A stretch of DNA of 53,181 nucleotides from contig NW_014577197.1 in assembly GCF_000485595.1 (NCBI RefSeq), positions 193,486-246,666 of the forward strand. The letters run 5' to 3'. The stretch's first letter is position 1, and every line of letters starts with the position of its first letter. The notes below the pieces were generated by a model. That model ran no database searches, was not told the DNA's origin, and saw nothing but the letters and a program-made list of their open reading frames with translations. A program made the translations under genes and the position numbers. Source of the DNA: Priapulus caudatus. Its lineage: Eukaryota; Priapulida; Priapulimorpha; Priapulimorphida; Priapulidae. Shown here one piece after another: positions 25,501 through 40,405 of this stretch.

Positions 25501-25635
25501 AGAAGATCTTGCATCTAGGTGGCCGCTGCATATGTACCAGTTAGTAACAATCCGGCTAAGTTAGTGGTGTTAGCACATGCGCAATATCTAGCCGGAAGTA
25601 GTTATGATTCTGTGATGATAAGGCATGTTAATATT
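22506..25635. repeat. Satellite array 2, unit about 545 bp
   Basis: Same array as 852-4145, with the cleanest units at 22506-24200. The TTAGCAAAGCGCCCTA-type landmark falls near 22515, 23057, 23975, 24590 and 25150. The wider step at 23057-23975 reflects one unit lacking its first part: CAAACCCTCCAGTCC is joined directly to the preceding GCGCATGCG at 23464. Perfect TGCGCATGCGCA palindromes lie at 22733-22744 and 23645-23656. Sequence becomes indel-rich after about 24200. No genes. Confidence 0.8.
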
Positions 25636-26355
25636 GTTAGGGTGGTACCAAGCAATATGCATGCTAAGGACGAGTCGACAAAGCTTATCATAAATCGATT
25701 TAAGTTAAGCCTAGATATTCTCAGTCATCTGACAGAATGATACCTCCTCGTCTCTCCTCGTTAAAGAGCTATAACAAAGCTCGATGCCAATCACACGTAT
25801 TCACACGCCGCTCCCAAGTGATCTTCGCCACTGGCTTGCCTCACCATTAGTCAATCCGTCGCACATCAGCTCCTTCTTCTGTTGCACTCCTAGACAGTGA
25901 ATCGGAGGAGCGATGGCGCCGGGAGTCCCGTCTAGGTCTGCACCAGTACTAACGCTATCTCCAGTCTGCTTTCCACAGTATTCCCACCCCCATATAATTC
26001 ACGCCGGCGAGCAGAGGACACTAATGTATAATTGTATTGATTCAGGTTTCGTCTCAGTCCGAGGGCGACACTGCACGTGAGAACTAACGCGTACGGGATT
26101 GCATCTTAGTTAGCGTCAGGAGGAACTTGTCAACGCGACAATTCTCTCTTCGGGGAATACAATATTTGCACAAATCCAAAAAAATCGCGTTTCAAATAAA
26201 AGAAGGAGAGGGATATAACTAACAATACCTAGTAATATTAAACAATAAATTCAGCAATCTAATAATGTATATAATTAATCATTTTCCACAGTAGACCTTC
26301 ACTTAAGAATAAGAAAAGACCTTTGCAATGTAATCGTGCCCGCTGGCATACTGTT

Positions 26356-29300
26356 GACATAACATAAGTATGTGCTCTCTACTTTGTTAAAAATAGGATA
26401 ATATATTACAACCAATTTGTAAATTAACTAAGCACAGCGCCGAGATAACACGTCTACTAATATCGAAATAACAAAGCTTGTAACATACTGATAAACTATA
26501 TTTATTTTAATATTATTATAATTCACACACCAGTAATAAAAAAATCAATAGATCAGAACACAATTTATCTTATTGAGTAGCATAAGAGAAAAACAACACC
26601 AACAAGCCACACAGATATGTTGTATGGAGTAGATTCTTATGATTTATCAAAAGGACATGACACCAGTAAGATCCTCGATACGAGCCTCGATTCACTATCA
26701 ATGATGACAAATAATAACTCAGATCAATGAACAAAAGAATAACAAGCATAGATTGCTGCCCTGGCGCGTAATACATGTTAGTGATTTTTTTGACCATGAT
26801 AGGACGGCGACTAGTCACCTGGAGTGAACAACGACCGATTGAGGGGATACGGTACGTGTGGGACAAGGTGATGGGGCAGGTGAGGGGGAAAGGTACGTGT
26901 GGCGACAAGTGAAGGGCACATGAGATGTTAGCGATAACATAGCGATCGAACATGGAGATGAAGAGGCACACATATCGCAGACTCAGATTGGTGATATTAA
27001 CCGCATTGAAGGGACCGGTACGTGTGGACAGGTTGAGGGGACAGTACGTGTGGCACCTATTGTAATTGAGTACATAGGTACGTGTGGGACAGGTAGTTGT
27101 ACACCGGAAAAGTGGAGTAAATTCGGAAAATTAGCTAGCAAATCAAAACGAGCCGAATCGGACCATAGCTTCGACCACAGTCTTGATATGTACTAACGCA
27201 AACAATGCGTGGGCACATCAGAGACATGTAGGGGGACACTGGCTACGTCGGGGTACGCCGACAGGTACCGTGCTGGGGAAAGGTGAGCGTGGACAGGTCT
27301 AACTGTAGAGAGTGTAGCTTTAGACGACAATTATAGAACGATAGGAAAAAATTGTTCTAACATCTTTTACGTAAAAATGAGATTTCTTACAATATATAGA
27401 TATATATATATATATCTATATTTGATATTGCCATTAGATGCAATCCATTATTCTAGAAGCCCTGAATTAACAATTCTTGCTTTACAAACACACAACAAAT
27501 AGTAAATGAATTATAAACAACACCAACAAGATCACGTAATCACAAGGTAATAAAATTACTATAAGCTATCACAATAAGAGGATAATGCTAAATTATTATA
27601 AACACATGTCTACTTCCACATGAGTCGATACATATGTGTGATTGATGTCCCTAATTATTTAAAGTGCTCTAGTTATAAACTCTCATGACATTTTAGCATA
27701 GAAGAGCATATGACAGAGGTATGGTCAGCAGAGCAGAAATAAATGAAGACATTAACAGAACCACTCAGTCCCGAAACCGCTGACAAGATAAGAAACTTAA
27801 TATATTTTTTCGGCAGCTGTAGTGCCCAAGTGGCTATCTGAATATAGACATGGTCGTGTAGTGACACAAAAAACACTACAGACTGCAGTGCAAACAGATG
27901 TCGAGCAGACAGTGGCAGCATAGCCTGAAATCAAGCCGTTCTTGGAAATCAGGAAAAACAGCAGGGCGGCGCAACTGTCGTATAAACCGCCTGTCTTTCG
28001 ATCTATAGCTTCGCACCGATCTAGCGATAAAATATCCGACGCACGGCCGAAGCTGGAGCGCGAGTAGCCTTTGAGCTATTAGCGCAACAACGATAGCTCG
28101 ACTGCAGCTGTAGGCCAGAATGCAGAAGCAGAAATTGTCCACAGTAGGTAGTCGCAGCGGGCGCAAGATTATGCCCGGGTAGGCAGCGTAATCGTTTTTC
28201 TGTATTCTGACAGCCGTTTGCCACTTCCCATCCACTGGCAAGAGGTTTCGCGGAATGTCAGCATTGTCGACAGTCCTTCGTCTGTGATTAGTCGGCGCTG
28301 ACACGATGTACGTGTTCATCGCGCGACCTGGGTCTGCCACGAACAGATCCTACCCTTTCCGGCGAACGCAAGCGCTTGTATAATAGCGACAAGTCAACAC
28401 TGGCGTTCGTTCACGTCGTCGTGCTCCAATGATGTCTACCCTGCTGAGTGTCAGCCACACTACGAGAGAATGCGGGGCATGGTGAATTCCCGGACGCGTC
28501 CGGAGGTGGCGGTCCGAGTGCCAGTAATGGATCCGTGCGCCGCCCGCACCCTCGGCCACGCGAGCCGTTTTTTCACCCATCAAATGCGGCTCTATGAGCC
28601 GGGCGATTACAAGACAGCCTCCCTGCGGGACAGACGGGCCGAGCGGTGACGATATCGACTTACAAGTACAAGATAACGTACCGGATTCCATAGCTGCGCA
28701 GCGCGCTGACATGGCTCACCTATCAGCGTCGAGTCAGAGGTTATCAGGGGAGCTGCATACTCCCTCGCCCGGTTATACAAAGACTTGAAAATGTAAACAC
28801 ACAGCTGCTCTGCTGCTACTTCAGGCAGAGAGTGAATAGCGCCTTGCCGAGCGTGGGCAAGTAACTCGCCCAGGGAGACTACATTGGAGCCGGACAACCA
28901 CGCATACCTGAGTCCGCATTTACTGGTGAAACAGGCTGCAGCCGCCTTCAGGTGTTACTGAGGAATACTGAGAATGCTAGACTACAGCACTTGTCCTGAT
29001 CGGCACCATACACTAGCTTGCGCCCGGGACTAAGGAGTATCTAACCTAACTTAACTAAGTACAGCAACAGATCTGTCTCACCAGGCCGTTGCGAAGTAGC
29101 ATCATGTCTACTATCTCGCAGAGCGTCCACGAAACAGTCATGAATAATAAGACAACCTCCTAGTAGGCTTCCTCTGTCACCCGCCTGAGAAGAGAACGAT
29201 TTTACGCATGTATTGGGAATAATACAATGCATCCACGAATGACCAGAACACTGCTGCGGCACGCCATCAAAAGCACTGTCACTAAACAAGCGCACCAGCA

Positions 29301-31590
29301 GCACGTTAATTAATCTTGATGCCTCAGAGAAAAAGTCTGGTGCATCATTTATGCTAGTTAAGGCGATTACTGAACACCAACGAGGGAACCCTGATGGACA
29401 CTTAGATGAGGATCAAGTATAGCTGACTCACTCGCCTGACCTCAGTCCTATTTATTATATAGTCTCCGTAAGTCGTTAGCCCTAATTGATTCTAACCTTC
29501 TTTTCGACTGACGATCGTGCAGCGAAAGCGTATTGAGCGAGTGAGCGAGCAGCAAATGTCAACTAATATTATGAAGTGTATGAAATTCACCTATCTCACG
29601 AATGATAGCTAGCCACCTCTACAGCACCCTTGAACGTGTCATCTTGAGATCTCATGAGACACGCTCTCAAAATCCCGCGAGACTGTGCTGAGCCGATGAA
29701 GCAGTTAGTAGATCATGTTCGATCAACACTATAGAGCTTTCGCGAAGCAAGACAGAATAAACAGAATACGTTGATCTATTGCGCTATACAGAGTTATATT
29801 AGATGCCAGATGTATTAACACAGAATTAGAAAACAGACAGTAAGGAGTGCCTCTATTATAGAAGTTCTGAATACTACAATGCTCGATCTATATCGTTTCG
29901 CTGAGCCTGTATACATCTCTATCACAGTGTATGCTCTCGCCCCTTGCAAGCGACACGTCATAGAGACAGCGAGAATATAAACATTGAAACACACCCACCC
30001 AGAGGTACCAGTCGAGGTAGATCAAGGTTGTTGTGCACGAGCCATATATGAAATAGAGGTGTCCTATGATAGTACGGACAAACAATGAGAGCACACGAAT
30101 TATATACAGCGAGCATTACTGACAAAACACCAATTATTTGTCAAATATATTCGAGTTTTACGTGTATTACTCCATAGAGTATGCTGGAACATGTTAATAG
30201 ACTAGTTACCCTCCAAGACAAAGCTGTGCACGAGTACCTGGTTGTACTACACAGAGCCATTCAATGATTACCCGACAACATCTATCTTAGCTAACACCCT
30301 ACATAATAGCAGCACCCTTAGGTACAGCTTATGATGCTGCTGAAAAGCTTAGCTAGAGCCGTTACACCAGTATTGCTATGTCTTTGCGAGCTATGAATGA
30401 AATACAAGTAGTACAATCTTAACGAGCGAGTATCACGGTGAAAACGCAGAAGTGAGTGATCTTAACGCGATGTAAAATGCACTAATCTGACATACGCTAT
30501 GATCTATTTGTTCTTAGATTAAATTAAAATAATGTCAAACACATAAATCATTCAATTAAGAGAAAAGTATAATATGGAAGGTGGCGTACGATTAAGAAAC
30601 TACTTCATACTGAGAGAGAGGAATCACTACTGCCTTTCCATCTTCTGTATCCTACTAGAGGGAGAGCGCACTTCTCCTCCAACACATGATAATTAAGATA
30701 ATATCCCTTTATTCACCACGATCTCCAACGCATTCTGCTAAAAGCAGGAGCCATGCCTGTGGGCGAGGTAAAATGACGACTAGATAGGGAGTCCAACGCA
30801 ATCAGAGGCCAGCTGCACTCGATGATGCCAACATTACCCGTCTCCTCTCGAGATAGACCAAAAGGTACAGATGAGCACTACTGACTCCTTAGCGCATTAC
30901 GTCACGAATGAGGCAGACATATATTAGGACAATACACATCACCTCCATATAATTTCTTATCAACACATCTACTCGCACCTGAGCGTTTGGGAAAGGGAAG
31001 AATCAGAAGGACTACATAGTCTATGCTCCATATGTGTTCTTATAAACGAAAGAGAACACACAAATGTAGTGATTTCACGCGCAGACGATCATGTGTACAT
31101 TTATCGCCGCCGATCTGACTAGGGCATACAAGCTACTCATTGGCAGTAAGTCAATCTTCCCTATCGTCTCGGCACAGCGTGATTGACGAGAGTCAGCATC
31201 TGGAAATATTCACCTCAGACATGATAAAGTCTACGTGACTTCGTACAATTTCTCCTTACCTTCACCGACCTTCACCCGCCGAGTGTGCCGAATCTCAAAC
31301 ACTATTCTGTATCCTGGAGTTTTTTCTCTACTTCACGCACTGTTTCCCTGTACACTGTGCGTGATGTGATGCAGGTGTGGGAACTTGCATGGTTAAATCC
31401 TATAATTCGCTCACTAGCGGTGTCCCCAGGCGTTAAGCACCGAATTGTTTAGACACAAGGCACTATAGTCGAAATCAATGAATCATTGTGTCTATCGAAG
31501 AATACAGCACACCGTTGACGGCAACGCCATGCTAACTCAGCTTGTGCAGCCATCGTGGAGCAGTGTGGTCACTCTGCGAGACGATGAGCA
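26356..31590 (-). other. Corrupted MFSD1-like 3' locus, second copy of the fill
   Basis: Identical to 4866-10100 shifted by 21,490. The same anchors to the clean locus apply. It cannot be translated. Confidence 0.6.
26851..27320. repeat. GGTACGTGTGG minisatellite, second copy
   Basis: Identical to 5361-5830 at the constant offset; see that entry. Confidence 0.5.
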
Positions 31591-34009
31591 TGTCAGCGCA
31601 AGTGATGCAGTTGTATCCCCCTGCGGAGAGAGAGAGAGCGGTATTTTTTGCAAAGATTCGTGCCTTGTGATGTCTACGGCAAAACCTATTGTATCGCTAA
31701 AGGTAGTGTTACCTACATCTTATGGTCCAACTATTTATGTCGAGCCGTTATCTTAATGTGTCATAGAGTCCACATAGAAACATTCACATTCAGTATAGAG
31801 CGACATTAGATCTTTTCGCGCACCATGGTCCAAAAGTGTATAAAAATACTAGTATTCGATATAGTATTACATAACCCGGCGTTGGTTCGATGATTCCTGA
31901 TGATGCTATGAGTAAAAGATGAATGTCTCATCTCCGTTGTCGCACTTCTAATGTCTTCGCTTTTGGCGCATTATAACACACACCAAGCCCCAGTACAACG
32001 TGACGGTTCAACAAGGAGTACATCACTGGGCTAATCTATAGTGATCAGAGACTCTTAAGACAGTGAGAGTTGGATCTGCGAAGCAGGAGTATTGTGGCAT
32101 TACGACCCTATATTGGAGAACAACAAGATGGGCATCTAACGCATAGGACCCCGCAGAAAGGAACGATAACTTATGATAATCTTTTCTGAGATGAATATAC
32201 ATTTAAAAATTGTTTTAGCGGCGGACATGTATCCCAGACAAATAGATTTCCCTCTTTAATTAAGTCACGTCTACATATGCGATATAAGTATCACTAGAGT
32301 ATTTCAGTACAAGTCTTAGACTGGAAGAAAAACACATGCTTCGCGAGTGGTTAATAATTTCGTCGTGGGAGGGTTACAAAACCACATACTTCTATGGCGG
32401 CCCATCTGATTTCCGCGGAATCGGTGACGAACCGTCGTGGTTTGCTATTTCCCCGCGTGTTGTTATTTTCGCGATCGGGACCTGCCGTTCGGCTAATGAG
32501 AGCGCGTCCTTAACCGCGAAACCTTAACACGGCATCCTGCCGTTCGAAATATACCCTCATTCGCCCGTATACAGTATAACTATAAGCGAAATGATCAAGA
32601 ATTCAACATACACTTTCTATACGTATTTCATAACTCCACTCCTGTTTTGCATGAATAAGAGGCGACACAGAATCTATCGCCAGCTTCCGGCCCGAAAAAC
32701 GCACAAAACGGCCAGGCTATCGATCGCTCCCTCCTCCTCTCCGTGCTGTATCTACCTTTCAAATCCTCTATCGCTCAGTAGGCCCACTCTCTCGCGGCTC
32801 CCCTCAAGCAAGCTATTAATTGGTAAAGTTTGCGCAGCAGAGATCATCTTGCAAGAGGTAGCGTGGCACAGAACCACCTGACGTTCCATCCGGCGCTCTA
32901 ACGCACACACGGTGGCGCGTCGAGGTCCGCGCCATGCGCAATAGCGGGCAATGCGCACGCGAGGAAAATCCGCAATTATATTTGCGCGAGTACAGCGTCT
33001 TGGATAAAGATTGTGGCAGCTCGGCGACTGGCACCTCGACGACACAGAAGCCTGAGGTGCACCGCGTAAAGCTGGCTAAGATCTGCACAGATATAAAATA
33101 AGACTAGGAGCTGGACCAGTAAGGCAGGCGATTGACAAGTTCCAGCAAACCTTAAGGGCGAAAAGCTGACGTGCCGCTCTTACTCAATGCGAGTGACAGG
33201 TGGCTGCGACACGACGCACTGTTCGTCCTGAGCTGCCGAGCCGCGATGCGAGCCGCACGCTGAAAAACAACGCGCTTGTCCGATCAGCGCATTCAGAAAA
33301 AGAAGGAGACTGCGCATGTGATTGCCATGGGTGTTCGTATAGCGCGCGTCGCGTCGGGCCCTGTCAGAGTCCGGCGGCATGGCTCGCCGGAGCAGCCTCT
33401 ACAAGTGCGCCCTCGGCGTGGTTCCCGTATCCACCCGGAAGCCTTCGAGCGTGCGCGCGAGTGGGAAGACCACGCAATCTGGCCTCACGGCAGGTGGCGG
33501 ACATCTAACCTTTAGGTGGTGTTGGACAGGCGGTGTTCGCAGGCCGTAGATGCGCCCAGCGTACACAGAATTAGGCATATCCTCACCTAGAGAGACGGAC
33601 TTATATTTTCCGTGATTTGAATATACATTGAACAATCGGGCGACGACGTGGCCGATGAATGCAGAAGATTGGTCACAGCATAGCATTCTGCTACACGCAG
33701 TGCATGGAGAATGTAAAATCGCTCTTTAATCTTGGTGAGCACACACGCTCGCTGTATTCGCCTACACTGTAACTTAGCAGAGGGGCGGAAGAGCGACACG
33801 CAATGTATTACCCGTAGCCAAATTTTGATATAATTTTTAGTGAACGCAGAATAAGTTAATAATTACAACTCTTTTCGATAAATCAAAAAAGCCACCCAGT
33901 CCCCCTTACACATGACCCTGACCGAGTCATCGGAAAAGTGTCATCTACATTTAGGCTCCCCATGTCCCGCCATTATTTCTGTCACAAAACACCCCTGGGG
34001 AAAAGACCA

Positions 34010-34160
34010 TGTGATCCCAATGTCGGGCCAAGGTGCAAGCCGGGGGAGTCAGGCCGATATTGGCAATTCGGGGCTAAATATTATCACACAATATCGGGCC
34101 AATATTACCTCGTTGCCAATGAGTTAACCCGATATTCGGGGCCAATATTGGCCTGGTGGG
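34010..34160. repeat. GCCAATATTGGC motif cluster, second copy
   Basis: Identical to 12520-12670 at the constant offset; see that entry. Confidence 0.5.
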
Positions 34161-37100
34161 CATTATATTATCTACATATCTCTATATAATATATGCTATA
34201 TATTCATATAATATAATGTATATATGTAATGCCTAATAATCCGCTCAAATGCATATACATAATGCTGATATTTACCCCCCTTAGACCGAATAATTCTGTC
34301 CCTGCATGATAACGTCGTTGATCTTAATCATCTCAAATCTTTCATTTCCAAATGATTCATATATCATATATAATATAGTATATATATATATATATAATAT
34401 ATATAGGAATAGCCTAGTAAGTAGTACTACTCAGTACACCGCTACGCGCCTCCGTCTTCCTCGTAGTATAGTATAAAAAATTGACGTTATTCTACACAAA
34501 CAGCCTGTTGCAATATATTAATTATTTAAATATAGTCAATTAGTATTAATGTAGGCCTATGCATGCTATTCTGGCATATTTTTCCTATACTGCTATTATT
34601 TAGCCTATATGCTTATAAATACATATATACCACCTATATATATAATATATAATATAATCTTTTCATGTTGTCATCATTTTCACTCATGTTTATCATCATC
34701 TTGGTTGTTTTCATACGAATGTAACATAAAGAATTATCCATTGATTGAAAAATAGGCTCCGACTAGCTAGCACGTGACTCGTGAAACGTCACGTAAAAAA
34801 AAATATTTTTCGTGTAATTTCTTCGTACCAATTAGCTCCAATACGACTGTATCTATATACATATCACAGTATTTTATATAAATCTTCTTAAGTAATGGAT
34901 CAAAGTTTTTTTTGCAACATGCAACATTTGAATAATAGAAATAAGTCGGCGTTTTCTTATTATTCATTTGAAAAATGTTTGTCGGGGGGTCACAGACCGG
35001 CAGAATTCAGCTTTACAGAGTGGTTGGAAGAATGGCGCTCTGCGCGTCACAGTCATGTTAAGGCGCGGCCTATGGCCCACTGCTACGCATGCGTCTCAAA
35101 CAGAGAATTGCCTCTCAGACCTGTGATTGAGGAGCGCATTAAAATAGACACCGCCCTAAATCCGAAGCCGCATAACAGCTACCATGAACCGTGGAACGTG
35201 TACCTAACATCATATGGAGCGAATGATTGACGCCTTACATTTCATAAAATTCTAGCTATTATAGACCACCAGGCTAGCCTTAATCTCTGTGAAATTTGAG
35301 TCTATGAAGCAGCGATTAGCATCACTAATTAATTAGTCAAAATACTGCACGCTGCAGCCCTATGACCGTTGAAACGAAACGTTTCACGAATCCTATATTT
35401 CCCTTATCCCTCCAAAAATGGAAATAGGTGGGCGGGGTCTATTCCTTATCCTGCCATCACAGGTCGGAGCAATTCTCTGTTTAGACCGCATGTGGCAATG
35501 CTCTCCCCTCCAGATTAGATTAATAGAGAATCAGTGCTACACGCCCGTCATGATGGAGCCGGCTCCCAGTCAAAGTTTTTACAAAGGCAAGCTCAGTTAC
35601 TAAGGTGTAGTAAGGCAGTACCAAATTTGGGCATACTTGACATTCAAAATTATTCAGCTGCCTCCAAGTGGTGACTGACCGATAAGCCAGGTCAAATGCT
35701 TTACACCCGGGCGGTGTAGGAGGTGCATGAGTCGGCTTCCGAGGTGGCGTTTGGCATGTGGCGAGCGAGGTATAGGAGCCGATATCTCACGCTAGGAGTA
35801 CCTCGTCACTTGACAAGGCGTTGTCTGTTTTTAGATAGAGAGCAAAGAATTCTGCTTAATGAATACGCATATAAATTATTCCCAGACTCGCAGGCCCAAA
35901 GTACCGCACATATCCCAATGTCACGTCGTGATCCACTTCCAGCACAAATCCTCCCGTCTAGCGCGTCTTTAGCTTACCATGAGAGTGTGAAAATAGTTTA
36001 GTCCCACTCCGTACTATGTGAGCTCCGCATCTCGATTACCTTAGATATTGATTTTGGAATGAAGCCCTTATATACGGCGAATACTTTAATAATAAACATG
36101 TGAGTGTGACGAGCTAGCTTGGAGTCAATAAACCTTGAGACATAAACGCCGCGTCTAAGGCCGTTTCCCGCATACCCCTCCGCTCTACGTCGCGTACATA
36201 AGTCGATTAATTTTTGGCCACGTAAAAAGAGAATTTGTGCAACTGTATAACCTTGAAATATAGTTTAATATTCGAAAGCCAGAAGTTAAAATCTAAGCAA
36301 TAAGGCTTAATATAAGAAACATTCCCAGCCAGTCGACATTATTCAAGGCGCATGCATTTGGAATATATTTATAGAAGAAGAGAGAACTGCATTATATGAG
36401 CGCATATATAACGAGTTGTAATGAACCGAGCGAGCGGCCACTGGAACCGTTACAAACACTAACAACCACCAGCCCAGCACCAATACACACCAAATCACCC
36501 TGGCTAGCGTATCAGCTTGTGCATGGGATATAGCCAACCTGCTGGCTGTATGCCCCAGGCTAGCTGGTCGCGCTAGAGCGTACTCGTGTGATTGTCCAAG
36601 GCGTGAGTATGGGAGGGTGGGGGAGAGTTTTGGACTACAAGAGTACTACAACAGTATATATATTTTAAAAATGGTTAGCGAGAAATCGATCCAACGTGTT
36701 CGCGCACATAGAATATAGTAGAGTTAGTCAGCTTTAAACTCACGTAAATAATGGAATTTGGTTCTTAAACCTGTATGCTATAATTAATTGCATAGGAATT
36801 CTAAACCAGCAATATCTAAAAAAGCCTTATAACCGATTTCAGAACACCCTGACAGCTACATCAATTTCAACACTATGAGGTGAAGAGTCGGTTCAACAGC
36901 AAGGACTGTAACGAAGTATACCCTGAACTAAATAACGTCGTAATAGTGTAGCGAGTAATGGACCATAGAACCAAAGCTAGTAGCGCAATGTAATGATTAG
37001 TTGTACAGCTACTAGTAGCAGTGTTTAGTAATCGATGTAATAGTAGTTGTACACTAGTAGCATGTAGTGTATTTTTGCTGGGAATCATTTAAATTATATA

Positions 37101-40100
37101 TCATGTTTTTTATTGGTTTGTACCATTTCCCATCTTACCGACCCGATCTTCACAAAGAACTGGTAGACCGCTAAAGATTTTTTAGTGATTCGCCAGCTGG
37201 TTGATGGGTCCGGGATCTCGCGTATCGGATTCCTCGTTGAAGGCGGCCATTTCCAAACCCAACATTTCCCACCAATTCCACCCGACAGTGCCAGTCCCCC
37301 TGATCCTACGCTTAGGCCTCATCTCCCCTCTAACCGGCCGCTGGTGGGCTTATTCTTACGAAGCACCCTAAATTTCCCCCGCCTGCCCTGTTGTCCTGTA
37401 AAGTCACTAAAAAAACAGCAAAACCAGTGTTTACACGCAAAACCACCTAAGGTTTCATTTCATATCCTACAGAATGTCAATGTTCGCGACAAAATGACAT
37501 CGTGTTCGAAAACCGCAACGCCTAAGTAAAGCCAATAGTCACCGGAAAAGCCACTGTTACCGAAGATAGGAATGAGTATTTACTGACTGAATTCGTATAC
37601 TAAGAGAACAGGGCTGGGCATATCAAGCGTCGTATGAACTACAGAGACACATGTGTAGGTCGAGCTTAATTTAAGCACGTCCCGTATTCCCGAGCGGAAA
37701 ATCTAGATTTCTTATGCGCGTAAACTACCAACGCGAATGCACAGCCCAAATGGCTGCATAAAAAATCAACGTATACTGCGCCGGGCCACGATGCCCAAGT
37801 GTTGCCGTAGTGGTTAGCCCAAAACCATAACAGTAAACTAATGTGCGAACGATTTTGCCCATCCCAGATGAGCAGAAAAACTAATCCCGAGTTTGCAAAA
37901 AGTAATTAGTGCATTCCAATTTCCATTGGCTCTAAAAATGAACGAAAAAACGTTAGTTACTTTATCCCTTAACTGGCAGGAAGCTGCACAAATCAATACA
38001 AAAGGGCTTCAGTAAAAGTAAATTTAAGCCAACCAATTCCAGCAGGTGGACAATTAATTACTTACAAGTTCGGAAGAGAAGCAAAAAAATCTCTTACGGA
38101 GAAAGAAAGACACTTAAACTGACTAACTGATGGAGCTACACTTGTAGTAAAAAATATATAGCGAGTCTGTAAAAGGTCCGCTCGACGGGCAACAATAAAC
38201 CACATGAAAATATACACCCGGAGGAACATATCGAACAGTAACTCGAATTATACAAAAAACATCCTGGGTCAATAAACAGCAAATCTATAAGTTTGCGAGG
38301 TTAGCGCCGAACGACAAATATCTATCTTCCAAAACTCCAAAGACAAGAAGAAAGATTATAAATAAAATATCGCGAAATTAGAATTAATGGCAACCATATT
38401 ATAACAAAAATTGTATCACCGGACATGTGTAGCGGGATAATCTCAAGCTTATTGAGCACTCTAAACTCACAGAATTGTGAACATAAACTCAAAAGGTGTC
38501 TAAATAAAATATAGAATACAAGAGATCTTAGCTACAACACGAAACTATTCGTGAGAAAATAAATTACAGCGAGTATAGCATTACAAGAGCCATCCAGCAT
38601 CATTATACCCTACGTGCCGTGCTAAATGGCAAAGTACACCCCACAAAACAAGTGAACAGCGACCATCTACCATGACGCTTGGAATGCACCACACCGAGTG
38701 TACGCCGTCTTATCCACACACCCAGACTTATCGTCTGAAACCGCTGTCACTCTATCAGACCTTAGCTAACACAAAGCCACGTATCCTCCACTCCCTATTC
38801 TTCTTCTACACCAGCCCCCAGCTATCTTCCCTGCCGCTTCTTCCTCCAGCGTCACTTAGCCCCTCATCGCCATCTCCCCCTCAGCAAAGCTTATTGTAAA
38901 GTTTGGCCTCAGGGCTGCTCGTCACAAAATCGCTCATAAATATACAGGCGCACAACGTATGAAACGAAAAATCAGAGTATTTTCACCAAGCGTACGGCGC
39001 CCCGAACACGCGACCTAACTCAACAGATGGTCGCCTAGCGACTCTCATATAGCTCCCCCCTGCAGCAACACTCACTAGCCGTATACCCCGTAAGAGCAAG
39101 TGTGCGAAGGTAGCGAGGACCATGCGTCAGATATTTTGGCTTCTAACACCCACCACGACTGAGGCACAATACACACATCAATACTACTAAAAAAAATGCA
39201 AAACGGAAGGCAGCCTTACACCCCACTAGACACTCGAGGCTTAAGTATGAGAACACGCATATTCCGCACAAGTAAGATGGCATGTACGAAGGCCGAGCCA
39301 CTTCAAATCATGTGTGAAAGCAGATTTTTATTAATTTCTAAGGAAGTGCAGATACGAGATTCTCTATCTGCGGGCATGAAGGTCCCCCGGCGCTGCCCGA
39401 TTAAGTGCACACAACACGGCGCCAAACGAATCACCACCACAATAACATGAACTATGTCTACGTTTATCCTAGTTGGAATAAGCAGCATGTATAGCCGCTC
39501 TGAGAGACATTTTTTTTTAGCCACCCTGCGCATGTCTCACAATGTGACACAGCAGCTGTTAGGCTGTACTACGATTGGTGTAGAGTTGGAATATGAATGC
39601 TATCATGTCCTTTGAGTGAACATATTTCAGGCATTTGAGCGAATAAAAGTATCGGAGCTCACAAGCGAGCCTTGGTGAGCGACTAAATCACAACCTCAAT
39701 AAGCACTATAAAGATTCCCTCACAGACTGACAGACTTGTATGAAATATGTCAGTACCATACTCTGAGCTTTGAATCAAGCTCTAGAAGCGAGGCAGAGTA
39801 GGCGCCCTAGCAAGTCGAGTAAGAAGAGGCTTAATAAAAGTAACAACTCAACCCTATATACCGCACACGCTACATGATAAGATCACCCTAGAGTACAGAT
39901 TATCCTAAAGGCAAACGAGGAGTCGTAACCTTAAACCCCCTTGCCCCACTCACAGACTTGTTGTTCACCCCTGACCCACCGCTTTGGCGACATAGTTTGG
40001 GGGTGGCAACGATTCACTCATTCCTTGTGACGAATATCTATCAGTTATAAGTCCCCGACTGTCCACGACGCGATTGGGCCCTCCTCTCACTGTTTCATTT

Positions 40101-40380
40101 ATGTCGACTAAGACAAATTGCGCATAAATCCATCTTCTAGCTTGAATCAAGGTGGCCGCCAAAAATTACTCCGCAGGCAACGCGCTAGATATCAAACAGT
40201 ACACCACACACTGTCGCCAGCCGAACTTCGCGGTCGGCAATGAGAGCCCATTTTCTCAAGTCTCGCCACTGTTCAACTCACTACAAGATCTCATGCCTCA
40301 CCACACCGATACGTCAACAGACAAGGGACTATCACATGTATCATAAGTATGGTGACACAACAGTGGTCGGCGTACGGCAT

Positions 40381-40405
40381 NNNNNNNNNNNNNNNNNNNN
40401 NNNNN
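40381..40405. other. Assembly gap, 25 Ns
   Basis: Exactly 25 N, following the same last bases (GGCGTACGGCAT) as the first gap, but followed by different sequence: satellite here, MFSD1 3' flank at the first gap. Confidence 0.95.

Larger units (their letters stand above)
25636..40380. other. Error-rich block, copy 2 of the 14.7-kb exact duplicate
   Basis: Copy of 4146-18890 at a constant offset of 21,490, ending at a second 25-N run. The bases just before (25571-25635) differ from 4081-4145 at only a few positions, so the identity starts within the satellite. Contents are as for copy 1: corrupted satellite unit, corrupted MFSD1 3' locus, minisatellite, AATATT motif cluster, then unassignable sequence. 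Identity over error-type sequence argues for the same fill being inserted twice. Confidence 0.8.

Noticed and set aside
4146-40380. Recent genuine segmental duplication
   Set aside because: The shared sequence includes error-type indels relative to clean copies, both copies end at placeholder Ns, and flanks are inconsistent with a real tandem duplication.
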